Shown piece by piece: positions 6,340 to 15,563 of a stretch of 34,105 nucleotides of DNA. The notes beneath the pieces are model-generated. The model did no database searches. It was not told the DNA's origin and worked only from the letters and a program-made list of their open reading frames with translations. Position numbers and translations under genes: made by a program. The number at the start of each line of letters is the position of its first letter. Position 1 is the first letter of the stretch. The stretch spans positions 1 to 34,105 of the forward strand of contig JAKFVB010000007.1 in the NCBI GenBank assembly GCA_021732405.1. Reading direction: 5' to 3'. The stretch comes from Methylotenera sp. (GTDB lineage: Bacteria; Pseudomonadota; Gammaproteobacteria; Burkholderiales; Methylophilaceae).

Positions 6340-8229
6340 ATGACAAAAGCACCAAATACCATCACTAGTTTAAGTAGCAGCACTGGGCAAAGTGCTGGCA
6401 CAGCCACGCAGCAAAACTTAAGCAGGCATACTGGTCAAGCCATGTCAAAAGCGTCTGGCGTTGTAAAATCTGCCGTAAAAGCAAAGTTTACCTTGGGTGA
6501 TGTGCTACGCATGCTGGTGAACGATGGTCGGCTTGATAAAACGCAAGCTGAAAAACTATATAAAGATAGAAAGCTTGATAGCTCAAACCTGCACCCTGTG
6601 GTGGTGATTGGTGAGCAAAAATGGAAAGATTTGCGTCCACCACACAAGGCGATGTCTGTTGACTATTTAAGCCGCTGGCTAGCCACACAAACAGGCCTAG
6701 ATTTTTATCATATCGACCCATTAAAACTGGATTTCACCTCAGCCGCCCAAATCGTCTCCAAAGCGTATGCCGAGCGATTAAGAATCATGCCGATATCGGT
6801 AAAAGGCGATGAGGCGACAGTTGCCACTTCTGAGCCTTACCAGACAGATTGGATACCCGATTTAGAGCGTATTTTAAACATGCGCATCAAATTGGTATTC
6901 GCCAATCCACTAGAAATAAATCGTTATTTACCCGAGATTTACAACCTAGCCACCTCGATTAATCAAGCCAACTTGGCTAAGGCAGGCCAAATTGTTGGCG
7001 TACAAAATTTCGAACAACTAGTTGAGCTAGGCAAAGATAAAAACCTAGATGCCAATGAACAGCATGTAGTGAATATTGTGGATTGGCTGTTTAAATATGC
7101 ATTTGAACAACGCGCCAGTGATATTCACCTAGAGCCGCGCCGCAATATGGGCACGATGCGCTTTCGGATTGATGGTGTGCTGCATCAAGTCTATCAATTG
7201 CCATCTAACATCATGAACGCCATTACTAGCCGTATTAAGCTGCTAGGCCGCATGGATATGGTGGAAAAGCGTCGCCCACAAGATGGCCGCATTAAAACCG
7301 TGAGCAATACTGGCACCGAAATTGAATTACGTTTATCTACTATGCCAACTGCTTTTGGCGAGAAACTGGTGATGCGTATTTTTACGCCCGACGTGATTGT
7401 GCAAGACTTTGTGCAGCTGGGTTTTTCAAAAAAACAAGCCGATTTATGGGCACATTGGACGAAATCGCCTAATGGCATTATTTTGGTGACAGGGCCTACG
7501 GGTTCAGGCAAAACCACCACTTTATATTCCACTCTCAAACAATTAGCCACGCCAGAAGTCAATGTCAGTACGGTTGAAGACCCGATTGAGATGGTAGAAC
7601 CCGCATTTAACCAAATGCAAGTGACGACCAATATTGGGCTAAATTTTGCAGATGGTATCCGCACTTTGATGCGACAAGACCCCGACATCATTATGGTAGG
7701 TGAGATTCGTGATATTGAAACTGCCGATATGGCGATTCAGGCGGCGTTAACTGGTCATTTAGTGCTATCTACACTGCATACTAACGACGCGCCATCGGCT
7801 GTTACGCGCTTGCTTGATTTAGGTGTTGCGTCTTATCTGATTCATTCTACGGTACTGGGTATTATGGCGCAGCGCTTGGTGCGCACCTTGTGTGCCGCCT
7901 GCAAAGCGCCGCATGATATTAGCGATGAAGAATGGAAATCGATTACGCATCCGTTTAAAGCGGCAAAACCCACCACCTGCATGAAAGCAGTGGGCTGCTT
8001 GGAATGCCGCAATACTGGTTACCGTGGCCGTAGCGGCATTTATGAAATGCTCACCATTACACCAAAATTACGTAAACTAATCACGACAGACACCGATTTA
8101 CCCATGCTCAGAAACATGGCTTACCAAGAAGGCATGCAGCCATTAATGTTAAACGGCGCCGAAAAAGTGGCTGCTGGATTGACTACAGTTGAAGAGTTAC
8201 TAAAAGTAGCCCCTCCACTGGATTCTTAA
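6340..8229 (+). CDS. GspE/PilB-type secretion or pilus assembly ATPase
   Basis: This is a hexameric AAA-like ATPase that would power type IV pilus extension or type II secretion from the cytoplasmic face of the inner membrane. Of its 629 residues, the first ~48 are a Ser/Thr/Gln-rich extension. An N-terminal GspE-like domain follows (about 49-200). The catalytic domain has Walker A GPTGSGKT (385-392), an Asp box in IRTLMRQDPD, the Walker B region DIIMVGEIRD, a His box (TGHLVLSTLHTND), and a zinc tetracysteine of C518-x2-C521 and C553-x2-C556. AAGG precedes the ATG. It stands alone, without pilC, pilD or gsp neighbours, so whether it serves pili or secretion cannot be decided here. Two pilin genes lie 7 kb downstream. 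Confidence 0.9.
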   Translation: MTKAPNTITSLSSSTGQSAGTATQQNLSRHTGQAMSKASGVVKSAVKAKFTLGDVLRMLVNDGRLDKTQAEKLYKDRKLDSSNLHPVVVIGEQKWKDLRPPHKAMSVDYLSRWLATQTGLDFYHIDPLKLDFTSAAQIVSKAYAERLRIMPISVKGDEATVATSEPYQTDWIPDLERILNMRIKLVFANPLEINRYLPEIYNLATSINQANLAKAGQIVGVQNFEQLVELGKDKNLDANEQHVVNIVDWLFKYAFEQRASDIHLEPRRNMGTMRFRIDGVLHQVYQLPSNIMNAITSRIKLLGRMDMVEKRRPQDGRIKTVSNTGTEIELRLSTMPTAFGEKLVMRIFTPDVIVQDFVQLGFSKKQADLWAHWTKSPNGIILVTGPTGSGKTTTLYSTLKQLATPEVNVSTVEDPIEMVEPAFNQMQVTTNIGLNFADGIRTLMRQDPDIIMVGEIRDIETADMAIQAALTGHLVLSTLHTNDAPSAVTRLLDLGVASYLIHSTVLGIMAQRLVRTLCAACKAPHDISDEEWKSITHPFKAAKPTTCMKAVGCLECRNTGYRGRSGIYEMLTITPKLRKLITTDTDLPMLRNMAYQEGMQPLMLNGAEKVAAGLTTVEELLKVAPPLDS

Positions 8230-8315
8230 AACTCTAACTCTTAAGCTGGAATTTAGTCTGTATTTCAGCCTTAAATCACATTTTCTGCGTTCGTTTTCTA
8301 TTACAAATTAGGTTT

Positions 8316-8409
8316 AAACCTTGATTTTACAATCTGGGTAAACTTGACCAATTTCGCTTAAAAGGTTAATGTTTAGGGTTCATCATTTAATCGTAAAAAA
8401 TCAAGGTTT
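8316..8409 (+). promoter_or_regulatory. Long-range inverted repeat in the ilvB leader covering the ribosome binding site
   Basis: AAACCTTGATTTTAC (8316-8330) is complementary to GTAAAAAATCAAGGTTT (8393-8409) apart from a two-base bulge. The right arm includes the AAGG that precedes the ilvB ATG at 8411. A 62-base loop lies between, holding a possible upstream ATG at 8369. If transcribed, the stem would hide the ribosome binding site. The left arm can also fold as the palindrome GGTTTAAACC (8311-8320), an alternative pairing. Confidence 0.45.
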
Positions 8410-8410
8410 T

Positions 8411-10183
8411 ATGGATTCACAAAATAACAATCCGACATCTGCCAATAAAGACGTAATCAACACCAACCCAACGATTACGGGCGCAGAAATTGTCATTCGC
8501 TGCTTAAATGAGGAAAAAGTCAAATTTGTATTTGGCTATCCTGGTGGCGCAGTCTTGCACATTTACGATGAAATCTACAAACAAAACGGCTTTAAGCACA
8601 TTTTAGTGCGTCATGAGCAAGCGGCTGTTCACGCGGCGGATGCGTATTCGCGCGCGACTGGTACGGTTGGCGTGGCTTTGGTCACTAGTGGCCCTGGCGC
8701 CACTAACGCGGTAACAGGCATCGCTACTGCATACATGGATTCTATTCCACTGGTTGTGATTAGCGGTCAAGTGCCAGTACCAGCGATTGGTTTAGATGCT
8801 TTCCAAGAAGTGGATATGGTGGGCGTTACTCGCCCCTGCGTAAAACATAACTTTTTGGTTAAAGATGTAAAAGATATCGCTGCTACTATCAAAAAAGCGT
8901 TTTACATTGCCGCCACAGGCAGGCCAGGCCCAGTTGTAGTGGACATTCCAAAAGATATTACCGCGCATTTGGCTGAATACATTTACCCAAAAACGGTAGA
9001 AATGCGCTCTTATAACCCTGTGCTAAAAGGTCATAGCGGGCAAATTAAAAAAGCCATCAAGTTATTGCTTGAAGCCAAACGCCCGATGATTTACACAGGC
9101 GGCGGCTTGGTATTGGGTGACGGTAGCCACGAACTAGTAAAGTTAGCGCGCGCGCTCAATTATCCAGTCACCAATACCTTGATGGGCTTAGGTGGCTACC
9201 CTGCTACAGACAAACAGTTTGTTGGCATGCTTGGCATGCACGGCAGCTATGAAGCCAATATGGCGATGCAAAACTGTGACGTGTTAATCGCCGTTGGTGC
9301 GCGCTTTGACGACCGCGTAATCGGCGATCCAAAAGATTTTTTAAGCAAAAAACGCACAATCATTCATATCGATGTTGATCCATCTAGTATTTCTAAGCGC
9401 GTCAAAATTGATGTGCCAATTGTTGGGCATGTGCAATCTGTGTTGTCTGAAATGAATGAACTGCTTGCAGCTGAAAACACCAGCAATGACATTAGCGCGT
9501 GGTGGAAACAAATTGACGAATGGCGTGGCGTTAAGTCCATGGTGTACACCAATTCAGATATCGTGATTAAGCCGCAATACGTGATTGAAAAATTATGGGA
9601 AGTGACCAAGGGCGAGGCTTATGTAACGTCTGACGTGGGTCAACACCAAATGTGGGCGGCACAATATTACAAATTCGACCAACCACGTCGTTGGATTAAC
9701 TCTGGCGGCTTGGGCACCATGGGCGTTGGTTTGCCTTATGCAATGGGTTGCCAATTTGCCGATAAAAATGCGCAAGTAGCCTGTGTAACGGGCGAAGGCA
9801 GTATTCAGATGAATATTCAGGAGCTTTCGACCTGTGCGCAATACGGCTTGCCAATTAAAGTGATTATGCTCAACAACCGTTATTTAGGTATGGTGCGTCA
9901 GTGGCAAGAGTTTTTCTACGAAAATCGCTACTCGGAATCTTACATGGATAGTTTGCCTGATTTTGTTAAATTGGCAGAATCGTATGGTCATGTAGGCATG
10001 AAAATCACCAATCCTGCTGACGTTGAAGGTGCATTAAAAGAAGCCTTCGCCAAAAAAGATAAATTCGTGTTTATGGACTTTATTACTGACCAAGACGAAA
10101 ATGTGTTTCCGATGATTGCGGCTGGCAAAGGCCTATCAGAAATGGTGCTTAAAAAAGACAATAAAGAAAGGCATGAGGACTAG
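8411..10183 (+). CDS. ilvB: Acetolactate synthase large (catalytic) subunit
   Basis: This thiamine-diphosphate enzyme condenses two pyruvates, or pyruvate with 2-oxobutyrate, in the first common step of valine, leucine and isoleucine synthesis. ATG 8411 (590 residues) has AAGG 4 bases upstream; ATG 8369 in the same frame would add 14 residues and cannot be excluded. Motifs: ITGAEIVIRCL and FGYPGGAVL at the start, the catalytic-glutamate region VRHEQAAVHAADAY, and the cofactor stretch GEGSIQMNIQEL...LNNRYLGMVRQWQ. The usual GDG of the cofactor motif reads GEG; as I recall, other betaproteobacterial enzymes share this. A 6-bp hairpin (10177-10191) covers the stop. ilvH starts 15 bases on, so the two are probably cotranscribed. 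Confidence 0.96.
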   Translation: MDSQNNNPTSANKDVINTNPTITGAEIVIRCLNEEKVKFVFGYPGGAVLHIYDEIYKQNGFKHILVRHEQAAVHAADAYSRATGTVGVALVTSGPGATNAVTGIATAYMDSIPLVVISGQVPVPAIGLDAFQEVDMVGVTRPCVKHNFLVKDVKDIAATIKKAFYIAATGRPGPVVVDIPKDITAHLAEYIYPKTVEMRSYNPVLKGHSGQIKKAIKLLLEAKRPMIYTGGGLVLGDGSHELVKLARALNYPVTNTLMGLGGYPATDKQFVGMLGMHGSYEANMAMQNCDVLIAVGARFDDRVIGDPKDFLSKKRTIIHIDVDPSSISKRVKIDVPIVGHVQSVLSEMNELLAAENTSNDISAWWKQIDEWRGVKSMVYTNSDIVIKPQYVIEKLWEVTKGEAYVTSDVGQHQMWAAQYYKFDQPRRWINSGGLGTMGVGLPYAMGCQFADKNAQVACVTGEGSIQMNIQELSTCAQYGLPIKVIMLNNRYLGMVRQWQEFFYENRYSESYMDSLPDFVKLAESYGHVGMKITNPADVEGALKEAFAKKDKFVFMDFITDQDENVFPMIAAGKGLSEMVLKKDNKERHED

Positions 10184-10198
10184 TTTAGTCCAACCAGT

Positions 10199-10690
10199 AT
10201 GAAACATATTATTTCTTTGCTAATGGAAAATGAAGCTGGCGCGCTATCACGCGTAGCAGGTTTGTTTTCAGCACGCGGCTACAATATTGAATCGCTGACT
10301 GTTGCGGTAACTGAAGATCCAACGTTGTCGCGCATGACGATTGTGACCGCTGGTTCTGACGAGGTGATTGAGCAAATTATTAAACAGCTCAATAAATTAG
10401 TTGATGTGGTCAAAGTGTTGGATTTGAACGATGGGAAATACATCGAACGTGAATTGATGCTGGTTAAAGTGAAAGCAAGTACTAACTTTAAAGACGAAAT
10501 GAAACGTATGTGTGACATTTTTCGCGGTCGCATTATCGATGTGGCAGACAATAGCTACACCATTGAGCTCACTGGCTCATGTAGTAAATTAGACGCGTTT
10601 TTAGAAGCGATTGATAAAACGGCGATTCTAGAAACAGTACGTACCGGCGCCTCAGGTATTGGACGCGGCGACAGAATTTTAAAGATTTAA
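10199..10690 (+). CDS. ilvH: Acetolactate synthase small (regulatory) subunit
   Basis: The 163-residue protein has an N-terminal ACT domain (about 3-75: KHIISLLMENEAGALSRVAGLFSARGYN) and the small-subunit C-terminal domain. It activates IlvB and gives it feedback inhibition by valine. The length is typical. It begins 15 bases after ilvB. The start lacks a good ribosome site (CCAACCAGT), and the hairpin at the ilvB stop lies just before it, which suggests translational coupling to ilvB. ilvC follows after 60 bases. Confidence 0.95.
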   Translation: MKHIISLLMENEAGALSRVAGLFSARGYNIESLTVAVTEDPTLSRMTIVTAGSDEVIEQIIKQLNKLVDVVKVLDLNDGKYIERELMLVKVKASTNFKDEMKRMCDIFRGRIIDVADNSYTIELTGSCSKLDAFLEAIDKTAILETVRTGASGIGRGDRILKI

Positions 10691-10729
10691 CATTTTTAGA
10701 GATTTTACAGGGTTAAGTAACTCATTTAA

Positions 10730-11767
<1,038 letters not shown>

Positions 11768-11844
11768 TCAAAGTCTAAAGCGCAATGTAAAAGCCAAGCA
11801 AAATTTAACCTAAATTAAGGGTTAAGTATTCAGTTTAGTACTGT

Positions 11845-11880
11845 AAAAAGGGCAAGACGCAAACCGTTTTGCCCTTTTTT
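11845..11880 (+). terminator. Intrinsic terminator after ilvC
   Basis: The left arm AAAAAGGGCAAGACG (11845-11859) pairs with CGTTTTGCCCTTTTT (11865-11879) around a 5-base loop, with one G-U pair, and runs into a T tract. It lies between ilvC and psd, so psd is likely transcribed at least partly on its own or by read-through. Confidence 0.88.
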
Positions 11881-11894
11881 ATTAAAGGATTTGT

Positions 11895-12740
11895 GTGCCA
11901 TTTTCGATTATTTTGCAGTATCTAATACCAAAACAGGCGATTACTATTTTAGCGGGTAAATTCGCCAATTTAAAAGGTGGTAAATTGACCACCACAGTAA
12001 TTGCTTGGTTTATCAAACGCTATCAAGTGAATATGATGGAAGCGGCTAATCCAGACATTAGCAGCTATGCGACTTTTAACGATTTTTTTACACGTCCGCT
12101 TCAAAAAAATGCGCGTCCGCTTGCAAAAGCCAATTTTATTTGCCCTGTCGATGGTGCAATTAGCCAGTTTGGTAATATTGAACAAGACCATATTTTTCAG
12201 GCAAAAAATCACCATTATTCAAGCTTAACTTTGCTGGCAGGCAATCAGGCACTCGCCAACAAATTTCAAAATGGCAGCTTTGCTTGTCTGTATTTAAGCC
12301 CTAAAGACTATCACCGCATTCATATGCCGTGCGATGGCACATTAAAAAGCATGGCTTATGTGCCGGGTGATTTGTTCTCAGTCAATCCAAATACAGCGGC
12401 CAATGTACCAAATTTATTTGCACGCAATGAGCGTGTGGTGTGTGAGTTTGAATCTGAGCAACATGGCACATTTGTCATGGTATTGGTGGGTGCAACCATT
12501 GTGGGCAGCATGGCAACCGTGTGGCACGATTCGCCCAATACAGTCATCAACCCGCCACGCGGCAAAAATATCCGCACATGGTCTTACTTAGATAAAAATA
12601 TAGTGTTAAAACAAGGTGAAGAAATGGGTAAGTTTCTATTAGGCTCAACCGTTGTCATGCTATTTGAAAAGGGCACTTTGAGTTTTAATGTCGATTGGTA
12701 TCCTGCTCGCGCAATAAAATTGGGTGAAAAAATGGGTTAA
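11895..12740 (+). CDS. psd: Phosphatidylserine decarboxylase proenzyme
   Basis: This membrane-associated enzyme makes phosphatidylethanolamine from phosphatidylserine. It is made as a proenzyme that cleaves itself to create a pyruvoyl cofactor. The self-cleavage motif LGST is at 249-252 with S251 the future pyruvoyl residue, leaving a ~31-residue alpha chain. Other family stretches are FNDFFTRPL (about 62-70), CPVDGAISQFG and YLSPKDYHRIHMP. The start is GTG 11895, with AAAGGA 5 bases upstream. At 281 residues it matches proteobacterial Psd. As I recall, its position after ilvC is common in betaproteobacteria. It ends in a terminator shared with convergent rppH. Confidence 0.95.
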   Translation: MPFSIILQYLIPKQAITILAGKFANLKGGKLTTTVIAWFIKRYQVNMMEAANPDISSYATFNDFFTRPLQKNARPLAKANFICPVDGAISQFGNIEQDHIFQAKNHHYSSLTLLAGNQALANKFQNGSFACLYLSPKDYHRIHMPCDGTLKSMAYVPGDLFSVNPNTAANVPNLFARNERVVCEFESEQHGTFVMVLVGATIVGSMATVWHDSPNTVINPPRGKNIRTWSYLDKNIVLKQGEEMGKFLLGSTVVMLFEKGTLSFNVDWYPARAIKLGEKMG

Positions 12741-12776
12741 GTTATTGTTTAAAATACGCAATAAATAACGCGTAAC

Positions 12777-12807
12777 AAAAAGCCTGCTAATTCAAGCAGG
12801 CTTTTTT
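12777..12807. terminator. Bidirectional terminator between psd and rppH
   Basis: AAAAAGCCTGCT (12777-12788) pairs perfectly with AGCAGGCTTTTT (12795-12806) around a 6-base loop. T tracts follow on both strands. It separates the convergent genes psd and rppH. Confidence 0.9.
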
Positions 12808-12822
12808 ATCGTTCACTTAATT

Positions 12823-13326
12823 TTAAATATGTTTAGCTGGATGAGTTTTGATTTTGTGATGCAAATGCGTTGCAAGTTCATTTAAAGCGGCTTTGTAAAC
12901 ATCACGCTTAAACTCAATCACATCTTCTAACGGCACCCAGTAATCGCTCCAGCGCCATGCATCAAATTCAGGATGCTCGCTTGCGCGCAAGGAAACATCG
13001 GTATCGCGCCCCACCATGCGCAACAAATACCAAATTTGCTTTTGGCCCTTATAGCTACCGCGCCACTCGCGCTTAATCCAGCTGCTAGGCACTTCATAAC
13101 GCAGCCAATCACGCGTGCGACCCAAAATTTCTACGTGCTTAGGCTCCAAGCCAACTTCTTCCATCAGCTCGCGATACATGGCCTGTTCTGGGCTTTCGCC
13201 ATATTTAATACCACCCTGTGGAAACTGCCAAGCGTGTTCTCGAATACGCTTGCCCCAAAACACCTGATTTTGAGCGTTACACAGGATTATCCCCACGTTG
13301 GGGCGGAATCCGTCACGATCTAACAT
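12823..13326 (-). CDS. rppH: RNA pyrophosphohydrolase
   Basis: This Nudix hydrolase removes pyrophosphate from the 5' end of triphosphorylated mRNA, which opens transcripts to RNase E decay. The 167-residue protein begins [17 protein letters not shown], close to the family's N-terminus. It carries a complete Nudix box, [20 protein letters not shown] followed by VGL, at about 38-60. Further RppH-like segments are [16 protein letters not shown] and [15 protein letters not shown]. It is a single gene with a terminator on the 3' side, divergent from the beta-propeller gene. Confidence 0.95.
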   Translation of the reverse strand: MLDRDGFRPNVGIILCNAQNQVFWGKRIREHAWQFPQGGIKYGESPEQAMYRELMEEVGLEPKHVEILGRTRDWLRYEVPSSWIKREWRGSYKGQKQIWYLLRMVGRDTDVSLRASEHPEFDAWRWSDYWVPLEDVIEFKRDVYKAALNELATHLHHKIKTHPAKHI

Positions 13327-13431
13327 ATTGCAAACTACCTAAAATATTTAGTGCAATTTTTTCATATTTTTGCCACTATTGAAAGCATCCATTTGCATAC
13401 GCACTGCAATTAACACTTAAATCACCTTAAC

Positions 13432-14400
13432 ATGATGCATAAATTCATTTTAGTCGCCATTTTTAGCCTGTTTTTCAGCCTGAATGCCTGCACGCCGATT
13501 AAAAACGTTAGCTCCTACGCCTATATTACGAATCAAGGCGACAATACTGTTTCAGTCATTGATATTGCACAATCCAGCGTGATTAAAACCATTGCCGTGG
13601 GTAAAGCGCCTGTGGGCGTTGCAGTTTCGCGCACATTAAATCGGGCCTTTATTACAAACGTAGAGGGTCAAAGTATTTCGGTGATTGATACCAACACCAA
13701 TCTAGTGATTGAAACGATGACGATTAAAGGTTCGCCAGTGGGCATTACCATTGCGCCAGACGATAAAACGTTATACGTTGCAGATTGGTACAGCGACCGT
13801 ATTTTGGCGATTAACACCAGCGATTTTAATGTGCAAGGCGAAGTAATTGTAGCAACAGCACCTGCAGGGTTGGCTGTGAGCACTGATAGCAAAACGCTTT
13901 ACGTTGCTGCGCGAGATACCAACGATATTGCCGTGATTGATACAGCGAGCCTGATCATTCGCAAACGTATTCAAGTCGGCAAACACCCTTTTGGTTTAAC
14001 GCTAAGCCTTGATAGCAAAATGCTGTATAGCGTAAATGTTTACGATAATACGGTTTCTATAATCAATACCGATACATTTAAACAGCACACATTAACAGTG
14101 GGCGAACACCCTTATTGTGCTGCACTTAACGCAAATAATTCAATGATTTATGTCACTAACACACAAGATGATACGGTTTCAGTGATTGATTTAATCACTC
14201 ATAAAACCATCAAAACTATCGATGTGGGCATGACGCCTGAGGGAATTAGCTTTGATGCAGCCAACAATCAAATATTAGTCGCCAGCTGGGGTGATAACGA
14301 AATCAGCGTGATTGATGCCGCGACAAATACACTTAAAACACGTATTAAAACGGGTGATAAAAGCCGCGCATTTGGCCAATTTATATTGACCGAACAGTAA
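13432..14400 (+). CDS. YVTN-type beta-propeller lipoprotein
   Basis: The 322-residue protein starts with a lipoprotein signal: a hydrophobic stretch (5-16) and lipobox LNAC ending at C20, so it should be exported and lipid-anchored. The rest is about seven repeats of roughly 42 residues built on phrases such as YITNQGDNTVSVIDI, IAVGKAPVGVAVS and TLYVA, the signature of YVTN/surface-antigen-like propellers. The seven blades would close a complete propeller. No catalytic residues are recognisable and the function is unknown. Propellers of this kind occur near PQQ-dependent alcohol oxidation genes in some bacteria. The next gene is MxaD-like, so a periplasmic role in that area is possible but not shown. 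Confidence 0.85.
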   Translation: MMHKFILVAIFSLFFSLNACTPIKNVSSYAYITNQGDNTVSVIDIAQSSVIKTIAVGKAPVGVAVSRTLNRAFITNVEGQSISVIDTNTNLVIETMTIKGSPVGITIAPDDKTLYVADWYSDRILAINTSDFNVQGEVIVATAPAGLAVSTDSKTLYVAARDTNDIAVIDTASLIIRKRIQVGKHPFGLTLSLDSKMLYSVNVYDNTVSIINTDTFKQHTLTVGEHPYCAALNANNSMIYVTNTQDDTVSVIDLITHKTIKTIDVGMTPEGISFDAANNQILVASWGDNEISVIDAATNTLKTRIKTGDKSRAFGQFILTEQ

Positions 14401-14462
14401 AAGTCAACGATGTGCAAAATCGCACGTTAAGGCTAAACATAGGCTTATTCAATTAACTGATT

Positions 14463-14468
14463 TATAAT
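14463..14468 (+). promoter_or_regulatory. -10 element of the MxaD-like gene
   Basis: A perfect TATAAT lies 68 bases upstream of the ATG at 14537. No good -35 hexamer is seen at 16-18 bp. A small inverted pair GTGC/GCAC (14412-14425) lies upstream. It implies a promoter separate from the propeller gene. Confidence 0.4.
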
Positions 14469-14536
14469 AGCCAGCTATCCTAGTTAATTAGTTATTGAAT
14501 TTAAGTTTATTTATTGTCATTTAATGGAGACCATGC

Positions 14537-15064
14537 ATGAAAAAGTTTTTAACCTTATTAGCCCTTGCGACATTATCGTTTAATGCGGCTGCGCACGGCC
14601 CAACGCCACAAAAAGTAGAAAAAACCATCGTCATTAAAGCAGCCCCAGCAAAAACATGGGCATTGGTAAAAGATTTTGGCAATATGCAATCATGGCACCC
14701 AGCTATTGCTTCATCAAAATTAGAAAAAAAAGGTACCGAAGTATTTAGAACGCTAACACTTAAAAACAATGGTGGTGAAATTTACGAAAAACTACGCACT
14801 GCAGACGACAAAGACATGAAATTGAAATATGAAATTGTGAGTGGCGTTGCACCAGTAGCCGATTACAACTCAACAATGACAGTAACCGCTGGCCCTGGTG
14901 CTGGCGAATCAACGGTAACATGGGTTGGTCGTTTCTATCGTACATACAAATTAAACCCACCAATTCCAGCAGGCCAAGATGATGAAACGGCATATAAATT
15001 TGTTGAAGGTGTTTATGATAGCGGCCTAGCGAATATGAAAAAGGTGCTAGAAAGCTCAAAGTAA
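14537..15064 (+). CDS. MxaD-like periplasmic SRPBCC-family protein
   Basis: The 175-residue protein has a Sec signal peptide (MKKFLTLLALATLSFNAAA, cleavage near 19-20), then a START/SRPBCC fold. The mature N-terminus HGPTPQKVEKTIVIKA, then WALVKDFGNMQSWHPAIA and the C-terminal DSGLANMKKVLE resemble, from memory, MxaD. That periplasmic protein assists electron transfer between methanol dehydrogenase and its cytochrome in methylotrophs. The match is recalled, not computed. GGAGA lies 6 bases before the ATG. The gene is away from any mxa or xox cluster, next to a beta-propeller lipoprotein, and ends at a clear terminator. A generic lipid-binding-like SRPBCC protein is the alternative. Confidence 0.75.
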   Translation: MKKFLTLLALATLSFNAAAHGPTPQKVEKTIVIKAAPAKTWALVKDFGNMQSWHPAIASSKLEKKGTEVFRTLTLKNNGGEIYEKLRTADDKDMKLKYEIVSGVAPVADYNSTMTVTAGPGAGESTVTWVGRFYRTYKLNPPIPAGQDDETAYKFVEGVYDSGLANMKKVLESSK

Positions 15065-15189
15065 ATAGCCAGGAAGCTGGCGCAACAGCGAAAAAACCTT
15101 GGTGGAAGTTTTGGTAATTTAAATGCTGATTCGGCAATTAAATGATTATAAAAAATGGTAACTAACCAAATGCAGTAAAAATTTGGACT

Positions 15190-15226
15190 AAAAAAGGATT
15201 GCAAGCACTGCTTACAATCCTTTTTT
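15190..15226 (+). terminator. Intrinsic terminator of the MxaD-like gene
   Basis: AAAAAAGGATTG (15190-15201) pairs with CAATCCTTTTTT (15215-15226), with an inner AAG/CTT pair. It ends in a T run and isolates the gene from the pilin region. Confidence 0.9.
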
Positions 15227-15261
15227 ATTGCCAATCATTAGCGTTTGAAAAAAACGAAAGC

Positions 15262-15303
15262 GTGACTCAATTCAAGCGACCCAATTTAAGTGACGCAATT
15301 GGC
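15262..15303. repeat. Three tandem 14-bp repeats upstream of the pilin promoter
   Basis: Units start at 15262, 15276 and 15290, exactly 14 bases apart: GTGACTCAATTCAA, GCGACCCAATTTAA and GTGACGCAATTGGC, consensus GYGACNCAATTNAA. An inverted pair TGACA/TGTCA follows at 15310-15324. They lie about 150-195 bases upstream of the sigma-54 promoter, the usual distance for an enhancer-binding activator. A PilR-like regulator is the natural candidate; this is inference. The remainder of the 500-base gap (15065-15563) holds the upstream terminator and this promoter; no further gene was seen. Confidence 0.6.
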
Positions 15304-15454
15304 AAACATTGACACTTTTTGTCATTCCTTTATTTAAAAAAACCGCATTAACAAGTAGCTTTTACCACTCAATATTCAATTAACGCACTAACTATTAGCC
15401 TTTAAAATAATTTACTCTATTAGAATCAATTAGTTAATAAAAAATAAAGTAAAT

Positions 15455-15470
15455 TGGCACAGCTGTTGCT
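15455..15470 (+). promoter_or_regulatory. Sigma-54 promoter of the first pilin gene
   Basis: TGGCAC (15455-15460), five bases, then TTGCT (15466-15470) matches the -24/-12 consensus TGGCAC-N5-TTGCW, with the conserved GG and GC 12 bases apart. Transcription would begin near 15481, giving a leader of about 83 bases. Sigma-54 control of pilA is established in Pseudomonas and other type IV pilus bacteria. Confidence 0.85.
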
Positions 15471-15563
15471 AATACTTATTCAAGCACTGATAACAACGAC
15501 TGAGACAGTGTTTGATTATTGTGTGTAAGCAACTTAATTTAATATTTACTAAAGGAATTTAAA

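Noticed and set aside
7194-7691. Open frame of 165 codons on the minus strand inside the GspE-like gene
   Set aside because: Opposite the Walker A region; its composition mirrors the coding strand and no domain is recognisable.
8369-8410. Attenuator-type leader peptide or extended IlvB start
   Set aside because: The reading frame continues into ilvB without a stop, and only a few branched-chain codons are present. It remains only an alternative start.
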